A stretch of 64,000 nucleotides of DNA from Hyphomonadaceae bacterium BL14 (GCA_027627705.1 CP091242.1:815764-879763), one strand, 5' to 3'; counted from the stretch's first letter, positions 15,160 to 24,207 are shown. The notes: a model not told the origin generated them from the letters alone. Numbers and translations are program-made.

Positions 15160-16454
15160 GACGCACGCTCCCGGCGCACCGCCATGGCCAGCCTGTGGGC
15201 GTCCAGCCCTTCCAGCGCGGCCAGGCGCTCCACAGTCGGTGCGATGGCTTGCGCGCCGGACCGGTCAAGCTCGAGGAGGGTTGTGGTTTTCTGGAACATT
15301 TCCACTGACACACCGCCATAGGCACGCGCCGCGCCCGATGTCGGCAGAGCGTGATTGGGGCCACCCGCATAGTCGCCCGCCGCTTCGGGCGTCCAGGGGC
15401 CGATGAAGATCGATCCGGCATGGCGTACCTTCTCGGCGAGGGCGCGCGGTTCGCGCGTCTGCACGATCAGGTGTTCGCTGGCATAGGCGTTGGCGGCTTC
15501 AATGGCTTCGGCCTCGCCCGACACGATGATCGCACGCGAGTTGGCAAGCGCGGCGCGGGCGGTGCCGGCGCGCGGCAAGCGCTCCAGCCAGCGGCCGATC
15601 GACGCCTCGACCCTGTCAACAAAGCCGTCTGACCACGCCACCAGCACGACTTGCGCCAGAGGATCGTGCTCGGCCTGGCTTAACAGATCGATGGCGACAA
15701 AGTCAGGATCGGCCTCATCGTCAGCGACCACCATGACCTCGCTGGGCCCGGCAGGCAGATCGGTCGCCGCGCCGCCAGACGATTGGGCCAGCAGCGCCTT
15801 CGCCGCGGCGACATAGGCATTGCCCGGCCCGAATATCTTGTCGGCCTTGGGCAATCCAGCCAGCCCGTATCCCAGCGCCGCGACGCCGTGGGCACCGCCA
15901 ATGGCGTAGACCTCGTCGAGGCCCAGAAGCTGCGCACCGGCCAGAATGGCGGGGTCGACCCCCTGCCCCTTGCGCGGCGGGGCGATGACAGCAATGCGCG
16001 GCACGCCCGCGATCTTGGCCGGCACAGCCAGCATGATCAGGGTGGAGACCAGCGGTGCCGTTCCGGCCGGCACGTAGAGCCCTGCCACATCAATGGGCGT
16101 GGCGCGCCGCTCGGCGCGGGCGCCGGGCCAGGTTTCGACGCTGATGGGCCGGTAACCCTGCTGCTGGTGGAATGCCTGAACGGCACCCGCTGCAGCGCGG
16201 ATCGCCTCCGCATCCCCGGCCGGCAGCGCCCTGGCGGCGGCTTCAAGTTCGCTGGCCGGGACGCGAAAGCCCCCGGCCGGCACCCATTGGTCAAAGCGCC
16301 GGGCATAGTCGCGCACCGCCACTTCGCCGCGCGTGCGCACATCATCCAGGATGGCGCGCGCCGTGTCCATGGCGTCAGAGCCCTCTGACGGGCGCTGCGC
16401 GAACTGCTCGCGCCCGCCGGCTTCCATCCGACTCCAGATCGATCTCTGCAACAT
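15156..16454 (-). CDS. hisD: Histidinol dehydrogenase
   Basis: A 432-residue NAD- and Zn-dependent enzyme oxidising histidinol to histidine in two steps. Signatures: GLYVPAGTAPLVSTLIMLAVPA (quoted in two parts: GLYVPAGTAPL, VSTLIMLAVPA), IFGPGNAYVAAAKALL, DLPAGPSEVMVVAD, DLLSQAEHDP, the catalytic Glu-His in ASEHLIVQT, and GPNHALPTSGAAR near the C-terminus. It starts one base after the hisG stop and overlaps hisB by ATGA. Length and motifs are complete. Confidence 0.96.
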   Translation of the reverse strand: MLQRSIWSRMEAGGREQFAQRPSEGSDAMDTARAILDDVRTRGEVAVRDYARRFDQWVPAGGFRVPASELEAAARALPAGDAEAIRAAAGAVQAFHQQQGYRPISVETWPGARAERRATPIDVAGLYVPAGTAPLVSTLIMLAVPAKIAGVPRIAVIAPPRKGQGVDPAILAGAQLLGLDEVYAIGGAHGVAALGYGLAGLPKADKIFGPGNAYVAAAKALLAQSSGGAATDLPAGPSEVMVVADDEADPDFVAIDLLSQAEHDPLAQVVLVAWSDGFVDRVEASIGRWLERLPRAGTARAALANSRAIIVSGEAEAIEAANAYASEHLIVQTREPRALAEKVRHAGSIFIGPWTPEAAGDYAGGPNHALPTSGAARAYGGVSVEMFQKTTTLLELDRSGAQAIAPTVERLAALEGLDAHRLAMAVRRERAS

Positions 16455-16455
16455 G

Positions 16456-17340
16456 TCAGGCCATCATCTTTTCTATCGGCATCACCAGAATGGAGCGCGC
16501 GCCGGCGGCTTTCAGCTTCTCCAGCGTCGACCAGAACACTTCCTCGCGGCACACGGCATGGACGGCCACCAGATCGTCGCGTCCGACGACCGGCGCGACC
16601 GTGGGCGATTCCGAGCCAGGCAGCACGGCGCGCACTTCGTCCAGCCGGTCGCGGGGCGCGTTGAGCAATATGTATTTGGTCTGGCGCGAGGCGATGACGC
16701 CCTTGAACCGCTCGATCAGCAGATTGGCGGTATCATCGGCGGCCGCCGCACGCGGGCGGGAGCCGCGCACCAGAACGGCTTCGCTTTCCAGCACGGTTTC
16801 AAACGCAGTCAGGCCATTGGCTTCCAGCGTCGCGCCGGTGGAGACCAGATCACAAATGGCATCAGCCACACCCATGCGCGGGGCCAGTTCCACGCTCCCG
16901 CCCATTTCCACAATGTCCACCGTGACGCCACGGGCCTTGAGAAACTGCGCTGTCAGGCCGGGATAGCTGGTGGCGACGGTGCGCCCCTCCAGATCCTCGA
17001 CCCGGGAAATCTCGCCCGATCTGGGTGCGGCCAACTTGAGCGAGCAGCGCGCAAAGCCCAGACGCAGCGCGACCTCCAGGCCCTTCAGGCGCGTATGGCG
17101 CGCCTGGGCTTCGTAGAGCACGTTTTCGCCCACGATCCCGTAATCACACGCGCCCGAGGCGACGAAGTTCGGAATGTCATCATCGCGGATCAGCATGAGG
17201 TCCAGGGGCAGGTTTTCGGCCCGGCGCAGCAATTCATCGCGCCCATAGGCGAGCTTCACCCCGGCTTTGGCCAGCAGCTCGAACCCGCCTTCGGCCAGGC
17301 GGCCCTTTTTCTGGACGGCGAGTGTAAGACGGTCGGTCAT
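16456..17340 (-). CDS. hisG: ATP phosphoribosyltransferase, long form
   Basis: The first committed enzyme of histidine synthesis, joining ATP and PRPP. The 294-residue length with a C-terminal ACT-like regulatory region (from about 215, ending ARSILVMPIEKM) marks the long HisG type, which is feedback-inhibited by histidine and does not need HisZ. Motifs: LTLAVQKKGRLAEGG, DYGIVGENVLYE, VATSYPGLTAQFLKARG and DLVSTGATLEANGL. The ATG at 17340 overlaps the stop of the TrpR-like gene (17337-17340). Confidence 0.95.
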   Translation of the reverse strand: MTDRLTLAVQKKGRLAEGGFELLAKAGVKLAYGRDELLRRAENLPLDLMLIRDDDIPNFVASGACDYGIVGENVLYEAQARHTRLKGLEVALRLGFARCSLKLAAPRSGEISRVEDLEGRTVATSYPGLTAQFLKARGVTVDIVEMGGSVELAPRMGVADAICDLVSTGATLEANGLTAFETVLESEAVLVRGSRPRAAAADDTANLLIERFKGVIASRQTKYILLNAPRDRLDEVRAVLPGSESPTVAPVVGRDDLVAVHAVCREEVFWSTLEKLKAAGARSILVMPIEKMMA

Positions 17341-17654
17341 GCGTGTGTCTCCCGGGTCCGGTCCAGCACCAGCCGGTACCCCTGATGATCTTCCTGAGTG
17401 AGAAACCGCGCGACGCGGGTGACCGTTGTCGTGCTCACGCCTGTCTCGGCGCTGATATCGCGGTAGGATTTGGCACCCTCGTCCAGCATGCGCGCGACGC
17501 GCCAGCGCTCTGCCAGCGCCTGCATTTCGCCCGGTGTGGTGAGGTCGCGCAGAAAGCGGCGCATTTCGTCTTCGGAGCGCAGCGTCAGCAGCGCGCGGCA
17601 CAGCGCGCCCACGTCATCGGCCGCGTCCGGTCTGACATCATCTTGTCGGGTCAT
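17337..17654 (-). CDS. TrpR-like (YerC/YecD family) regulator at head of his operon
   Basis: This 105-residue protein shows the TrpR/YerC fold: LRSEDEMRRFLRDLTTPGEM, then ERWRVARMLDEGAKSYRDIS and AETGVSTTTVTRVARFL as the helix-turn-helix. TrpR-family proteins bind operators with an amino acid or nucleotide co-repressor. YerC relatives are often found beside his genes and proposed to control them. Here it is coupled to hisG by ATGA, so it is very likely an operon regulator, probably autogenous. The ATG at 17654 is chosen; a TTG-initiated extension upstream runs through the promoter/operator region. Confidence 0.82.
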   Translation of the reverse strand: MTRQDDVRPDAADDVGALCRALLTLRSEDEMRRFLRDLTTPGEMQALAERWRVARMLDEGAKSYRDISAETGVSTTTVTRVARFLTQEDHQGYRLVLDRTRETHA

Positions 17655-17683
17655 CACACACGGCTCCGCAACATTTCGAGGCC

Positions 17684-17707
17684 GTTCTAACGTGACATCG
17701 TGATAAC
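17684..17707 (-). promoter_or_regulatory. Candidate operator upstream of the his operon
   Basis: An imperfect 24-bp dyad with half-site GTT-x-T-x-ACG on both strands (7 of 12 positions symmetric). It lies 30-53 bp upstream of the TrpR-like start codon. It also contains GTGA repeated with 4-bp spacing. Position fits an autoregulatory site; seen by eye only. Confidence 0.3.
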
Positions 17708-17790
17708 ACAAGCGTGCAACGCAGCCGATCAGAGGGTTAATCGAAATTTCACGCTGGACGGCGATTTATAAGCTTTATGAGGGTCCGATC

Positions 17791-18564
17791 ATGACATGCT
17801 CTGCCTGCCGTGATGGTGTGACGGCTCCGTTTGAGTTCACCATGGCATTTCAACCCATTGTGAGCTTGTCGCAACGCAAGGCCTGGGCGTATGAGGCGCT
17901 GGTGCGCGGCCCCGAGGGCCAGGGCGCGATGTGGGTGCTCGATCAGGTGACCGACGAGAACAAGTACGCGTTTGATCAGGCGTGCCGGGTGAAGGCCATC
18001 GAGCTGGCGGCTGCGCTGTTCAACGCCGCCGGCGGCCCCATCCTGTCGATCAATTTCCTGCCCAATGCCGTCTATGTGCCCGCCGCGTGCATCCGCACCA
18101 CGATGGAGGCGGCAGATCGCACCGGGTTCGCTGCCGACCGGATCATGCTGGAGTTTACCGAAGGCGAGCGCATCACCGATGTGGCGCACGTCAAGGCGAT
18201 CATCACCGAGTACAAGGCGCGCAATCTGATCACCGCCATTGACGATTTTGGCGCGGGCTTCTCCGGACTGGGCCTGCTCGCCGATTTCCGCCCGGATGTC
18301 ATCAAGCTCGACATGGGTCTGATCCGCGGGATCGACCAGGACTCGGGACGTCAGGCCATTGTCAGCGGCATTGTTTCGACCTGCAAATTGCTCGGCGTCA
18401 AAGTCATCGCCGAAGGCATCGAGACCGTGCCGGAGATGCAGGCACTCTCGGGCATGGGCATTGATCTGATGCAAGGCTATCTGTTTGCCCGCCCGGCGGT
18501 GCAGTCCGTGCCCGAAATCAACTGGCCGGAGACCGTTCCGGTCCGGCCTGCGCTACGCGCCTAG
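17791..18564 (+). CDS. Stand-alone EAL-domain cyclic-di-GMP phosphodiesterase
   Basis: A 257-residue protein that is essentially one EAL domain, expected to hydrolyse c-di-GMP in the cytoplasm. All catalytic elements are visible: YEALVRG (EAL), the Asn in SINFLPN, the Glu in EFTEGERI, AIDDFGAGFSGL (loop 6 DD), the Lys in VIKLDMG, EGIET, and the Gln in DLMQGYLFARP. There is no GGDEF, PAS, membrane or signal segment, so partner proteins or expression must set its activity. It diverges from the his operon and converges on the M42 peptidase gene, sharing a 4-bp stop overlap (CTAG). Confidence 0.93.
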   Translation: MTCSACRDGVTAPFEFTMAFQPIVSLSQRKAWAYEALVRGPEGQGAMWVLDQVTDENKYAFDQACRVKAIELAAALFNAAGGPILSINFLPNAVYVPAACIRTTMEAADRTGFAADRIMLEFTEGERITDVAHVKAIITEYKARNLITAIDDFGAGFSGLGLLADFRPDVIKLDMGLIRGIDQDSGRQAIVSGIVSTCKLLGVKVIAEGIETVPEMQALSGMGIDLMQGYLFARPAVQSVPEINWPETVPVRPALRA

Positions 18565-19733
18565 GGCTTCCCCGACGGCGTTTCCGGCGCTTCGTCCCGG
18601 CCATCCCATTCGGCTTCATCGGCCGGCTCCATGGGCAGCTTGGTGAAGCCCGACAGATCGGACAGCTCAAAGCTGTCGCGGCCGATCTCGACGCGGCTCA
18701 GCGCATAGGCCCGGATCAGGCGCGCCACCGAATGCAGCGCGTGAATGTGGATGCGCTCATAGCCGTGAGAGGCGTCAATCCCGAAGGTGACCAGTGCGGT
18801 GCGCACGTCGGCACCTGCCTCGATGGCGCTGGCGCTGTCGGAACGGTAGTAGCGGAACACGTCGCGCTGGTGCTCGATCCCCCCGTCGCGGCACAGGCGC
18901 AGGAGTTTCTGGGTCAGGTGATAGTCGAACGGCCCTGTCTGGTCAGCCATCGAGATGGTCACGCCGAATTCACGGCTGTTCTGCCCCGGCGCGGTGGTGC
19001 CGTTATCAATGGTCACCATGGAGGCAATGTCCTGAGACAGGATGGAACTGGCACCGTGGCCGATTTCCTCGGTGATGGTGAACAGGAAATATGTATCCAC
19101 CGCGAGCGGCTCATCGCCTTCCACGATTGATTTGAGTGCCGCCAGCATGGCCGCCACGCCGGCCTTGTCGTCGAGATGGCGCGAGACGATGAAGCCGTTG
19201 TCGAGAAACTCCGGCTGCGGATCGATGGCGACGATATCGCCGATATTGAAGCCCAGCGCTTCGAGATCCGCCCGGTTGTTTGCCACCACATCCGGCCGCA
19301 GCTCCACATGGGTCCAGGCCACGGGCTGGGAATCAATCTCCTTGTTGAACGTATGCCCTGAGGCCTTCAGCGGCAGGATCGACCCGCGAAACGCGCCATG
19401 TTCGGCTGTGAACACCGTGCAGCGTGCGCCTTCGGCAAAACGCGATGACCAGTGACCGATGGGCACGACCTCCATGCGGCCGTTATCCTTGATCGATTTG
19501 ATCTGGGCACCCAGCGTGTCGATATGGCCGACAATCGCGCGCGCTGGCTTGCGCCGTCCGCCCTGGATGCGCGCCCGGATCGCGCCGCGCCGCGTGATCT
19601 CATACGGCACGCCCAGCGCGTTGAGCTCCTCGCAGCACACCCGCGTCACCGCGTCAGTATAGCCCGACGGGCTGGGCGTATCGAGCAGGCGGGCGAGACA
19701 TTCCTTGAGATAGGCGTCGTCGATGACAGGCAT
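18561..19733 (-). CDS. M42-family peptidase of the NAGGN osmolyte cluster
   Basis: A 390-residue zinc metallopeptidase of the aminopeptidase/endoglucanase-like M42 family. Metal ligands and the catalytic acid are visible: VGHIDTLG, SRHLDDKAG, ITEEIGHG with the catalytic Glu, and the C-terminal SHGYERIHIHAL. Members of this subfamily occur next to the two NAGGN synthesis genes, as here, and are presumed to process the dipeptide osmolyte or a precursor; that activity is not proven. It is the third gene of the operon (12 bp after ngg). The last ~25 residues are acidic and probably disordered. Confidence 0.88.
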   Translation of the reverse strand: MPVIDDAYLKECLARLLDTPSPSGYTDAVTRVCCEELNALGVPYEITRRGAIRARIQGGRRKPARAIVGHIDTLGAQIKSIKDNGRMEVVPIGHWSSRFAEGARCTVFTAEHGAFRGSILPLKASGHTFNKEIDSQPVAWTHVELRPDVVANNRADLEALGFNIGDIVAIDPQPEFLDNGFIVSRHLDDKAGVAAMLAALKSIVEGDEPLAVDTYFLFTITEEIGHGASSILSQDIASMVTIDNGTTAPGQNSREFGVTISMADQTGPFDYHLTQKLLRLCRDGGIEHQRDVFRYYRSDSASAIEAGADVRTALVTFGIDASHGYERIHIHALHSVARLIRAYALSRVEIGRDSFELSDLSGFTKLPMEPADEAEWDGRDEAPETPSGKP

Positions 19734-19745
19734 GAACAGGGGTCC

Positions 19746-21515
19746 TCAGGTCTTGCGCGGTGCCGATAGCGGAAACAGCAGATCGATGAAGCGCTCGGCT
19801 GTGGGCTGGGGCTCGTGATTGGCCAGGCCCGGGCGCTCATTGGCTTCAATGAAGACATGGTCGGGCGCATCGGGCGCAGTCACAATGAAGTCCACGCCTA
19901 CCACCGGGATTTCAATGGCGCGCGCGGCAGCCACGGCGCTGCGCGCGATCGCGGGATGCAGCTTGTCGGTGACGTCGTGAAGCGACCCGCCTGTGTGCAG
20001 ATTGGCTGTGCGGCGCACCTGGATGATGCCGCCAGCCTCGGGAATGTCATCCAGCCGATAGCCGGCGCGCGCGACATTGCGCTCGGTTTCAGCGTCCAGC
20101 GGCACGACAGATTCTCCGCCCGTCACCGCAGCACGCCGCCGCGACAGTGCTTCAATGAGCTGACGCGCGCTCTTCACGCCGTCACCGCGGATGTGCGGCG
20201 GTTTGCGCAGGGCGCCTGCCACCACCGCGTCATTGATGACCAGGACGCGCAAATCGTCACCGGCTACACACTGCTCCACCAGCACCGCACCGCCATGGGC
20301 GCGCGCATCCTCGAACGCGGCTTTGAGATCTTCGGGTGTTTCAATGCCCACCGACACACCCCGGCCCTGCTCGCCGCGCGCCGGCTTCACTACGACGGAG
20401 CCGTGCTTTTCCAGAAAGGCCTCAGCCTCTGACAGATCGGCAGTCTTGGGCGACAGGCTCAGCTGCGGGGGCGTGGGCACGCCCGCCTCGATCATCAGGC
20501 GCCGGGTCACGGATTTGTCGTCGCACCGGCTCATGGCGACGGCGTGGGTCAGTTCGCTCAGCGACTCTCGGCACACCACAGAGCGCCCGCCATGGGTCAG
20601 CTTGAAGAACCCGCCCTCGGCGTCGAGCACCTCCACACCAATGCCGCGGCGGCGCGCTTCATCCACGATGATTCGCGCATAGGGGTTCAGCCCCTGCTCG
20701 GGCGCAGGCGCAATGAAGAGCTTCTCATTGATCGTGTTTTTGCGTTTGAGGGTGAAATACGGCGCGCGCCGGAAGCCCAGTTTTTCATACAGCGCAATGG
20801 CGGACTCGTTATCGTGCAGCACCGACAGGTCCATGAACGCGCAGCCGCGCGCCAGGAACAGTTCGGCGAGGCGGCGCACCAGCGCTTCGCCAATGCCGGC
20901 ATGGGGTGCGCGCGAATCCACCGCCAGGCACCATAGCGAGCTGCCGTGCTCGGGGTCCGCGAAGGCGCGTCCGTGGTCGATGCCGGTGACAGCGCCCAGC
21001 ACCTCTCCGGTCTCGGTGTCTTCGGCCACCAGATAGGTCTGACTGCGGCTGTCGCGCTGGCGCCAGAAAAAGTCAGGGTCCACAGGCACCATGCCGCGTC
21101 CGGCATAGATGACGTTGACGGCCCGCGCGTCGGCTTCGGAGCACAGCCGCCGAACGAAAAACCCCTTCAGCTGGCGGCGCGAGGCGCGATAGGTGGACAG
21201 ATCCAGCCGGAAGGTATGGGACGGGTCCAGGAAGACCTCCTGGGGTGCGGCCGCCATCGCCACATGGGGATCGCGTATATACACGGCGATGTCGCGCTTG
21301 CCGCTCTGCTCCTCGCGCAGCGCTTTGATGACCGGTTCGGCACCGTCAAAGGTCTGCGCGAAGATCAGACGGCCCCAGCCCGCATCCACCACGGCGTCCC
21401 GGTCGGGCTGGCCGCGGTCCTGACCGCTGATGGGCTGCTTCAGGCCATGTTCGCGCATCCGCTTCAGCCGGTGGCTGAGCGCGCTGCGCGGCGTGTCGGC
21501 ATTGCGTCCGGCCAT
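19746..21515 (-). CDS. ngg: N-acetylglutaminylglutamine synthetase (GNAT + ATP-grasp fusion)
   Basis: A 589-residue bifunctional enzyme making the dipeptide N-acetylglutaminylglutamine, precursor of the osmolyte NAGGN. The GNAT part lies at ~95-285 with the acetyl-CoA region RAPHAGIGEALVRRL and the closing ESAIALYEKLGFRR. The ATP-grasp part lies at ~300-580 with SVVVKPARGEQGRGVSVGI, VAGDDLRVLVIND and the metal-binding FIEANERPGL. The ATG at 21515 is chosen; the frame extends upstream without support. It is flanked by asnO (19-bp gap) and the M42 peptidase gene. Confidence 0.92.
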   Translation of the reverse strand: MAGRNADTPRSALSHRLKRMREHGLKQPISGQDRGQPDRDAVVDAGWGRLIFAQTFDGAEPVIKALREEQSGKRDIAVYIRDPHVAMAAAPQEVFLDPSHTFRLDLSTYRASRRQLKGFFVRRLCSEADARAVNVIYAGRGMVPVDPDFFWRQRDSRSQTYLVAEDTETGEVLGAVTGIDHGRAFADPEHGSSLWCLAVDSRAPHAGIGEALVRRLAELFLARGCAFMDLSVLHDNESAIALYEKLGFRRAPYFTLKRKNTINEKLFIAPAPEQGLNPYARIIVDEARRRGIGVEVLDAEGGFFKLTHGGRSVVCRESLSELTHAVAMSRCDDKSVTRRLMIEAGVPTPPQLSLSPKTADLSEAEAFLEKHGSVVVKPARGEQGRGVSVGIETPEDLKAAFEDARAHGGAVLVEQCVAGDDLRVLVINDAVVAGALRKPPHIRGDGVKSARQLIEALSRRRAAVTGGESVVPLDAETERNVARAGYRLDDIPEAGGIIQVRRTANLHTGGSLHDVTDKLHPAIARSAVAAARAIEIPVVGVDFIVTAPDAPDHVFIEANERPGLANHEPQPTAERFIDLLFPLSAPRKT

Positions 21516-21534
21516 GCGCCCTCCTTTGAGAGAG

Positions 21535-23310
21535 TCAGCCAAGGTCGTGAGCCTCCAGCCACATCGCCAGCAAGCCGATCTGATAGAGCTTGGAGGCGCG
21601 CAGCGGCGTGATATGGGCTTCGGGGTCAGCCAGCAGGGTATCGACATAGCGGCGCTGCACAATGCCGGCGCCTGCAAAGCGCTGCGACGTCACCGCGTCG
21701 CGCACACGCTCCAGATAGGGTCCGCGCAGGTATTTCAGCGCCGGAACCGGGAAATAGCCCTTGGGCCGGTCGATGACCTCGTGCGGGATCACATCACGCC
21801 CGACATCCTTGAGGATGCCCTTGCCGCCCTCGGCGGTTTTGAACTCGCCCGGCACGCGCGCGGCGGCTTCCACCACTTCATAGTCCAGGAAGGGCGTGCG
21901 CGCTTCCAGGCCCCAGGCCATGGTCATGTTGTCGACGCGCTTGACCGGGTCATCGGTCAGCATGATCTGGGTGTCGATGCGCAGTGCCTTGTCGATAGGC
22001 CGGTCAGCACCCGGCCGGGCGAAGTGTTCAGCGACAAAATCGCGCGGCGTGTCGCCGTTCAGCCAGCGTTCCTGCAAAAGATCGCCCATCTCGCCGCGGT
22101 CCCGGTCGAAAAAGGCCTTCGCGTAGGTATCCAGCGGATCGTTGGTGTCCAGCATGGGCGGATACCAGTGATAGCCGGCGAATATCTCGTCGGCGCCCTG
22201 CCCCGACTGCACCACTTTGACGTGGCGTGAGACTTCCTGGCTGAGCAGATAGAAACCGACGCAGTCATGGCTCGTCATCGGCTCGCTCATCGCGGCGATG
22301 GCCTCCTCCAGCGCCGGCAGCGCCCGGTCCGTGTCGATGCGGATCTGGTGGTGGTCGGTCTCAAAGCGTTTCGCGATAATATCGGAGTACTGGAACTCGT
22401 CGCCCTTCTCCTCGCCCACACTTTCAAACCCGATGGAGAAAGTGGACAGGCCCGTCTGGCCCGCTTCAGCCAGCAATCCCACGATCAGGGAGCTGTCGAG
22501 GCCGCCTGAGAGCAACACGCCCACCGGCACGTCGGCCACCAGGCGGCGCTTGACGGCCAGACGAAGGGACTCTGCGACCACATGCTTCCAGTCGGCGCGG
22601 GTATAGCCGCGCTCGTCATCGCGCGGACCGAAGCTGACATCCCAGTACTGGCGCGTGGTGCGGCACCCGTCCGGCTCGATGCGCATCAGGGTCGCGGGCG
22701 GCAGCTTGCGCACGCCGCGCACCATGGTCCAGGGTGCCGGCACGACCGCGTGGAAACTGAAATAGAAGTTCAACGCGTCCGCATCGAGCGACCGGTCCAC
22801 ATCCTTGTAGGCCAGCAGCGCCTGCAAGGTGGAGGCAAAACGGATCGCGCCGGGTGTCTCGGCGTAATAGAGCGGCTTGATACCCAGCCGGTCGCGTCCG
22901 ATCAGCAAGCGGCCGGTATCGCGCTCGGCAATCGCGAAAGCGAACATACCGTTGAGACGGTGGACGAAGTCGTCTCCCCAGGCGTGATAGGCCTTCACGA
23001 TGACCTCAGTGTCACCGGTGGAGAAGAAGCGGTAGCCCTTGCCTTCCAGCTCGCCACGCAGTTCACGGTGATTATAGATGCAGCCGTTGAACACCACGGT
23101 CAGGCCGAGCTCGGAATCCACCAGCGGCTGCTGGGCCGCGTCGGTGAGATCAATGATCTTCAACCGGCGGTGACCAAAGGCGATGTGGTCCTGTGCATGC
23201 AGGCCGGAAGCGTCGGGCCCGCGCCGGTCCATCGATGCTGTCGCCCGCTCTAGGGCCGCCAGATCCGGTCGCTGATCATCAAATCGCACTTCACCGGCGA
23301 TACCGCACAT
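21535..23310 (-). CDS. asnO: NAGGN amidotransferase (asparagine synthase-like)
   Basis: A 591-residue glutamine-dependent amidotransferase that amidates N-acetylglutaminylglutamine to NAGGN, an osmoprotectant. It starts MCGIAGEV, so Cys2 becomes the N-terminal nucleophile after Met removal; this fixes the start. The glutaminase domain runs to ~210 (RRGPDASG, VVFNGCIYNHRELR, GDTEVIVKAY). The synthetase domain follows with the PP-loop VLLSGGLDSSL and VQSGQGADEIFAGYHWY. It is first in the minus-strand operon asnO-ngg-M42. No NAGGN transporter gene is seen next to it. Confidence 0.93.
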   Translation of the reverse strand: MCGIAGEVRFDDQRPDLAALERATASMDRRGPDASGLHAQDHIAFGHRRLKIIDLTDAAQQPLVDSELGLTVVFNGCIYNHRELRGELEGKGYRFFSTGDTEVIVKAYHAWGDDFVHRLNGMFAFAIAERDTGRLLIGRDRLGIKPLYYAETPGAIRFASTLQALLAYKDVDRSLDADALNFYFSFHAVVPAPWTMVRGVRKLPPATLMRIEPDGCRTTRQYWDVSFGPRDDERGYTRADWKHVVAESLRLAVKRRLVADVPVGVLLSGGLDSSLIVGLLAEAGQTGLSTFSIGFESVGEEKGDEFQYSDIIAKRFETDHHQIRIDTDRALPALEEAIAAMSEPMTSHDCVGFYLLSQEVSRHVKVVQSGQGADEIFAGYHWYPPMLDTNDPLDTYAKAFFDRDRGEMGDLLQERWLNGDTPRDFVAEHFARPGADRPIDKALRIDTQIMLTDDPVKRVDNMTMAWGLEARTPFLDYEVVEAAARVPGEFKTAEGGKGILKDVGRDVIPHEVIDRPKGYFPVPALKYLRGPYLERVRDAVTSQRFAGAGIVQRRYVDTLLADPEAHITPLRASKLYQIGLLAMWLEAHDLG

Positions 23311-23575
23311 AGACGTCTTCCTTTCCCGGATTTTCTTGCACCGGCCTGCAAATGGCTCGTGAATTTCCAATGCCCCTGCGGATGCCTTGGCGGGCTCTAT
23401 GTCGTGAAATTCGATTGAGATTGCAAGTTTTGCGTGGCAATTGCGGGAAATCACACCGCTTTTCACCTGATATTGCACTGCGTGATGTTGACGTGGATCA
23501 GCTTCTTCCTACGTTCTCCCTGTCACGACATTTGTGAAAGTTTGTGGAGCGCCATCAGAGGCGCCAGGAGGAAAT

Positions 23576-24121
23576 GTGGCTTTTACCCGACCGTCCAACC
23601 GTCCCGACCGTATTGACCTTGCCCAGATCGGCGAGGCCGGAGACATCGCCGTGCTGCTCGCAGACGGATTCGATGCGTCAGACCTGACCGAAGTGGCGAC
23701 CGCCGCCGAGCGCGGCAGCTACCGCACCGTCATCGTCAGCCCGAACAAGTCGCTGGTAAGCGGACGGTCTGCGGCCAACGAAGAAATGAATTTCGTGGTG
23801 GACAGCCATCCCGGCGAACAACCGGCCAGCGCCTATGCCGGACTGCTTGTCCCCGGCGGCGAGCGCGGGATCGCGCGCCTGATTGAAGATCAGGAATCGC
23901 GCCTGTTTATCCAGGCCTTCCTGTCGGCGGGCAAACCCGTGCTGGCCATGGGTGAGGCGGCGGCCTGGGTCACCGAAGCCGCCGGCAAGACGCCCAATGA
24001 CAGTGGCGACGCCGTGCTGGCGCTGCGCGGCGACCTGTTCGCGGCTAGCGGCGAGGATGGGCGCACCGACGCCATCTCCACCTTCGTCAAAACACTGAGC
24101 ATGGTTGAAGCGGCGGCCTGA
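23576..24121 (+). CDS. DJ-1/PfpI-fold protein lacking the catalytic Cys
   Basis: An 181-residue class I amidotransferase-like fold: DIAVLLADGFDASDLTEV, TVIVSPNKSLVSG, GLLVPGGERGIARL, and KPVLAMGEAAAWV at the nucleophile elbow. Active DJ-1/PfpI members carry Cys there; this protein has no cysteine at all, so glyoxalase or protease activity is not expected. The overall pattern resembles the C-terminal DJ-1-like domain of large-subunit (HPII) catalases, without the catalase. The GTG start at 23576 is picked for AGGAGG four bases upstream; a GTG at 23534 is less likely. Role unknown. Confidence 0.72.
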   Translation: MAFTRPSNRPDRIDLAQIGEAGDIAVLLADGFDASDLTEVATAAERGSYRTVIVSPNKSLVSGRSAANEEMNFVVDSHPGEQPASAYAGLLVPGGERGIARLIEDQESRLFIQAFLSAGKPVLAMGEAAAWVTEAAGKTPNDSGDAVLALRGDLFAASGEDGRTDAISTFVKTLSMVEAAA

Positions 24122-24148
24122 CGGGCGCGCCCAACGCCTTAGAACAAG

Positions 24149-24178
24149 AAGGGCGGCTGTGAACACACAGCCGCCCTT
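24149..24178. terminator. Strong hairpin terminator between convergent genes
   Basis: A perfect 13-bp stem AAGGGCGGCTGTG with loop AACA and its complement, ending in CCCTT. It lies between the plus-strand DJ-1-like gene and the minus-strand MFS gene and probably serves both directions. Confidence 0.8.
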
Positions 24179-24207
24179 CCGCGTTTGAGATGGCGACGAC
24201 GGTAACC

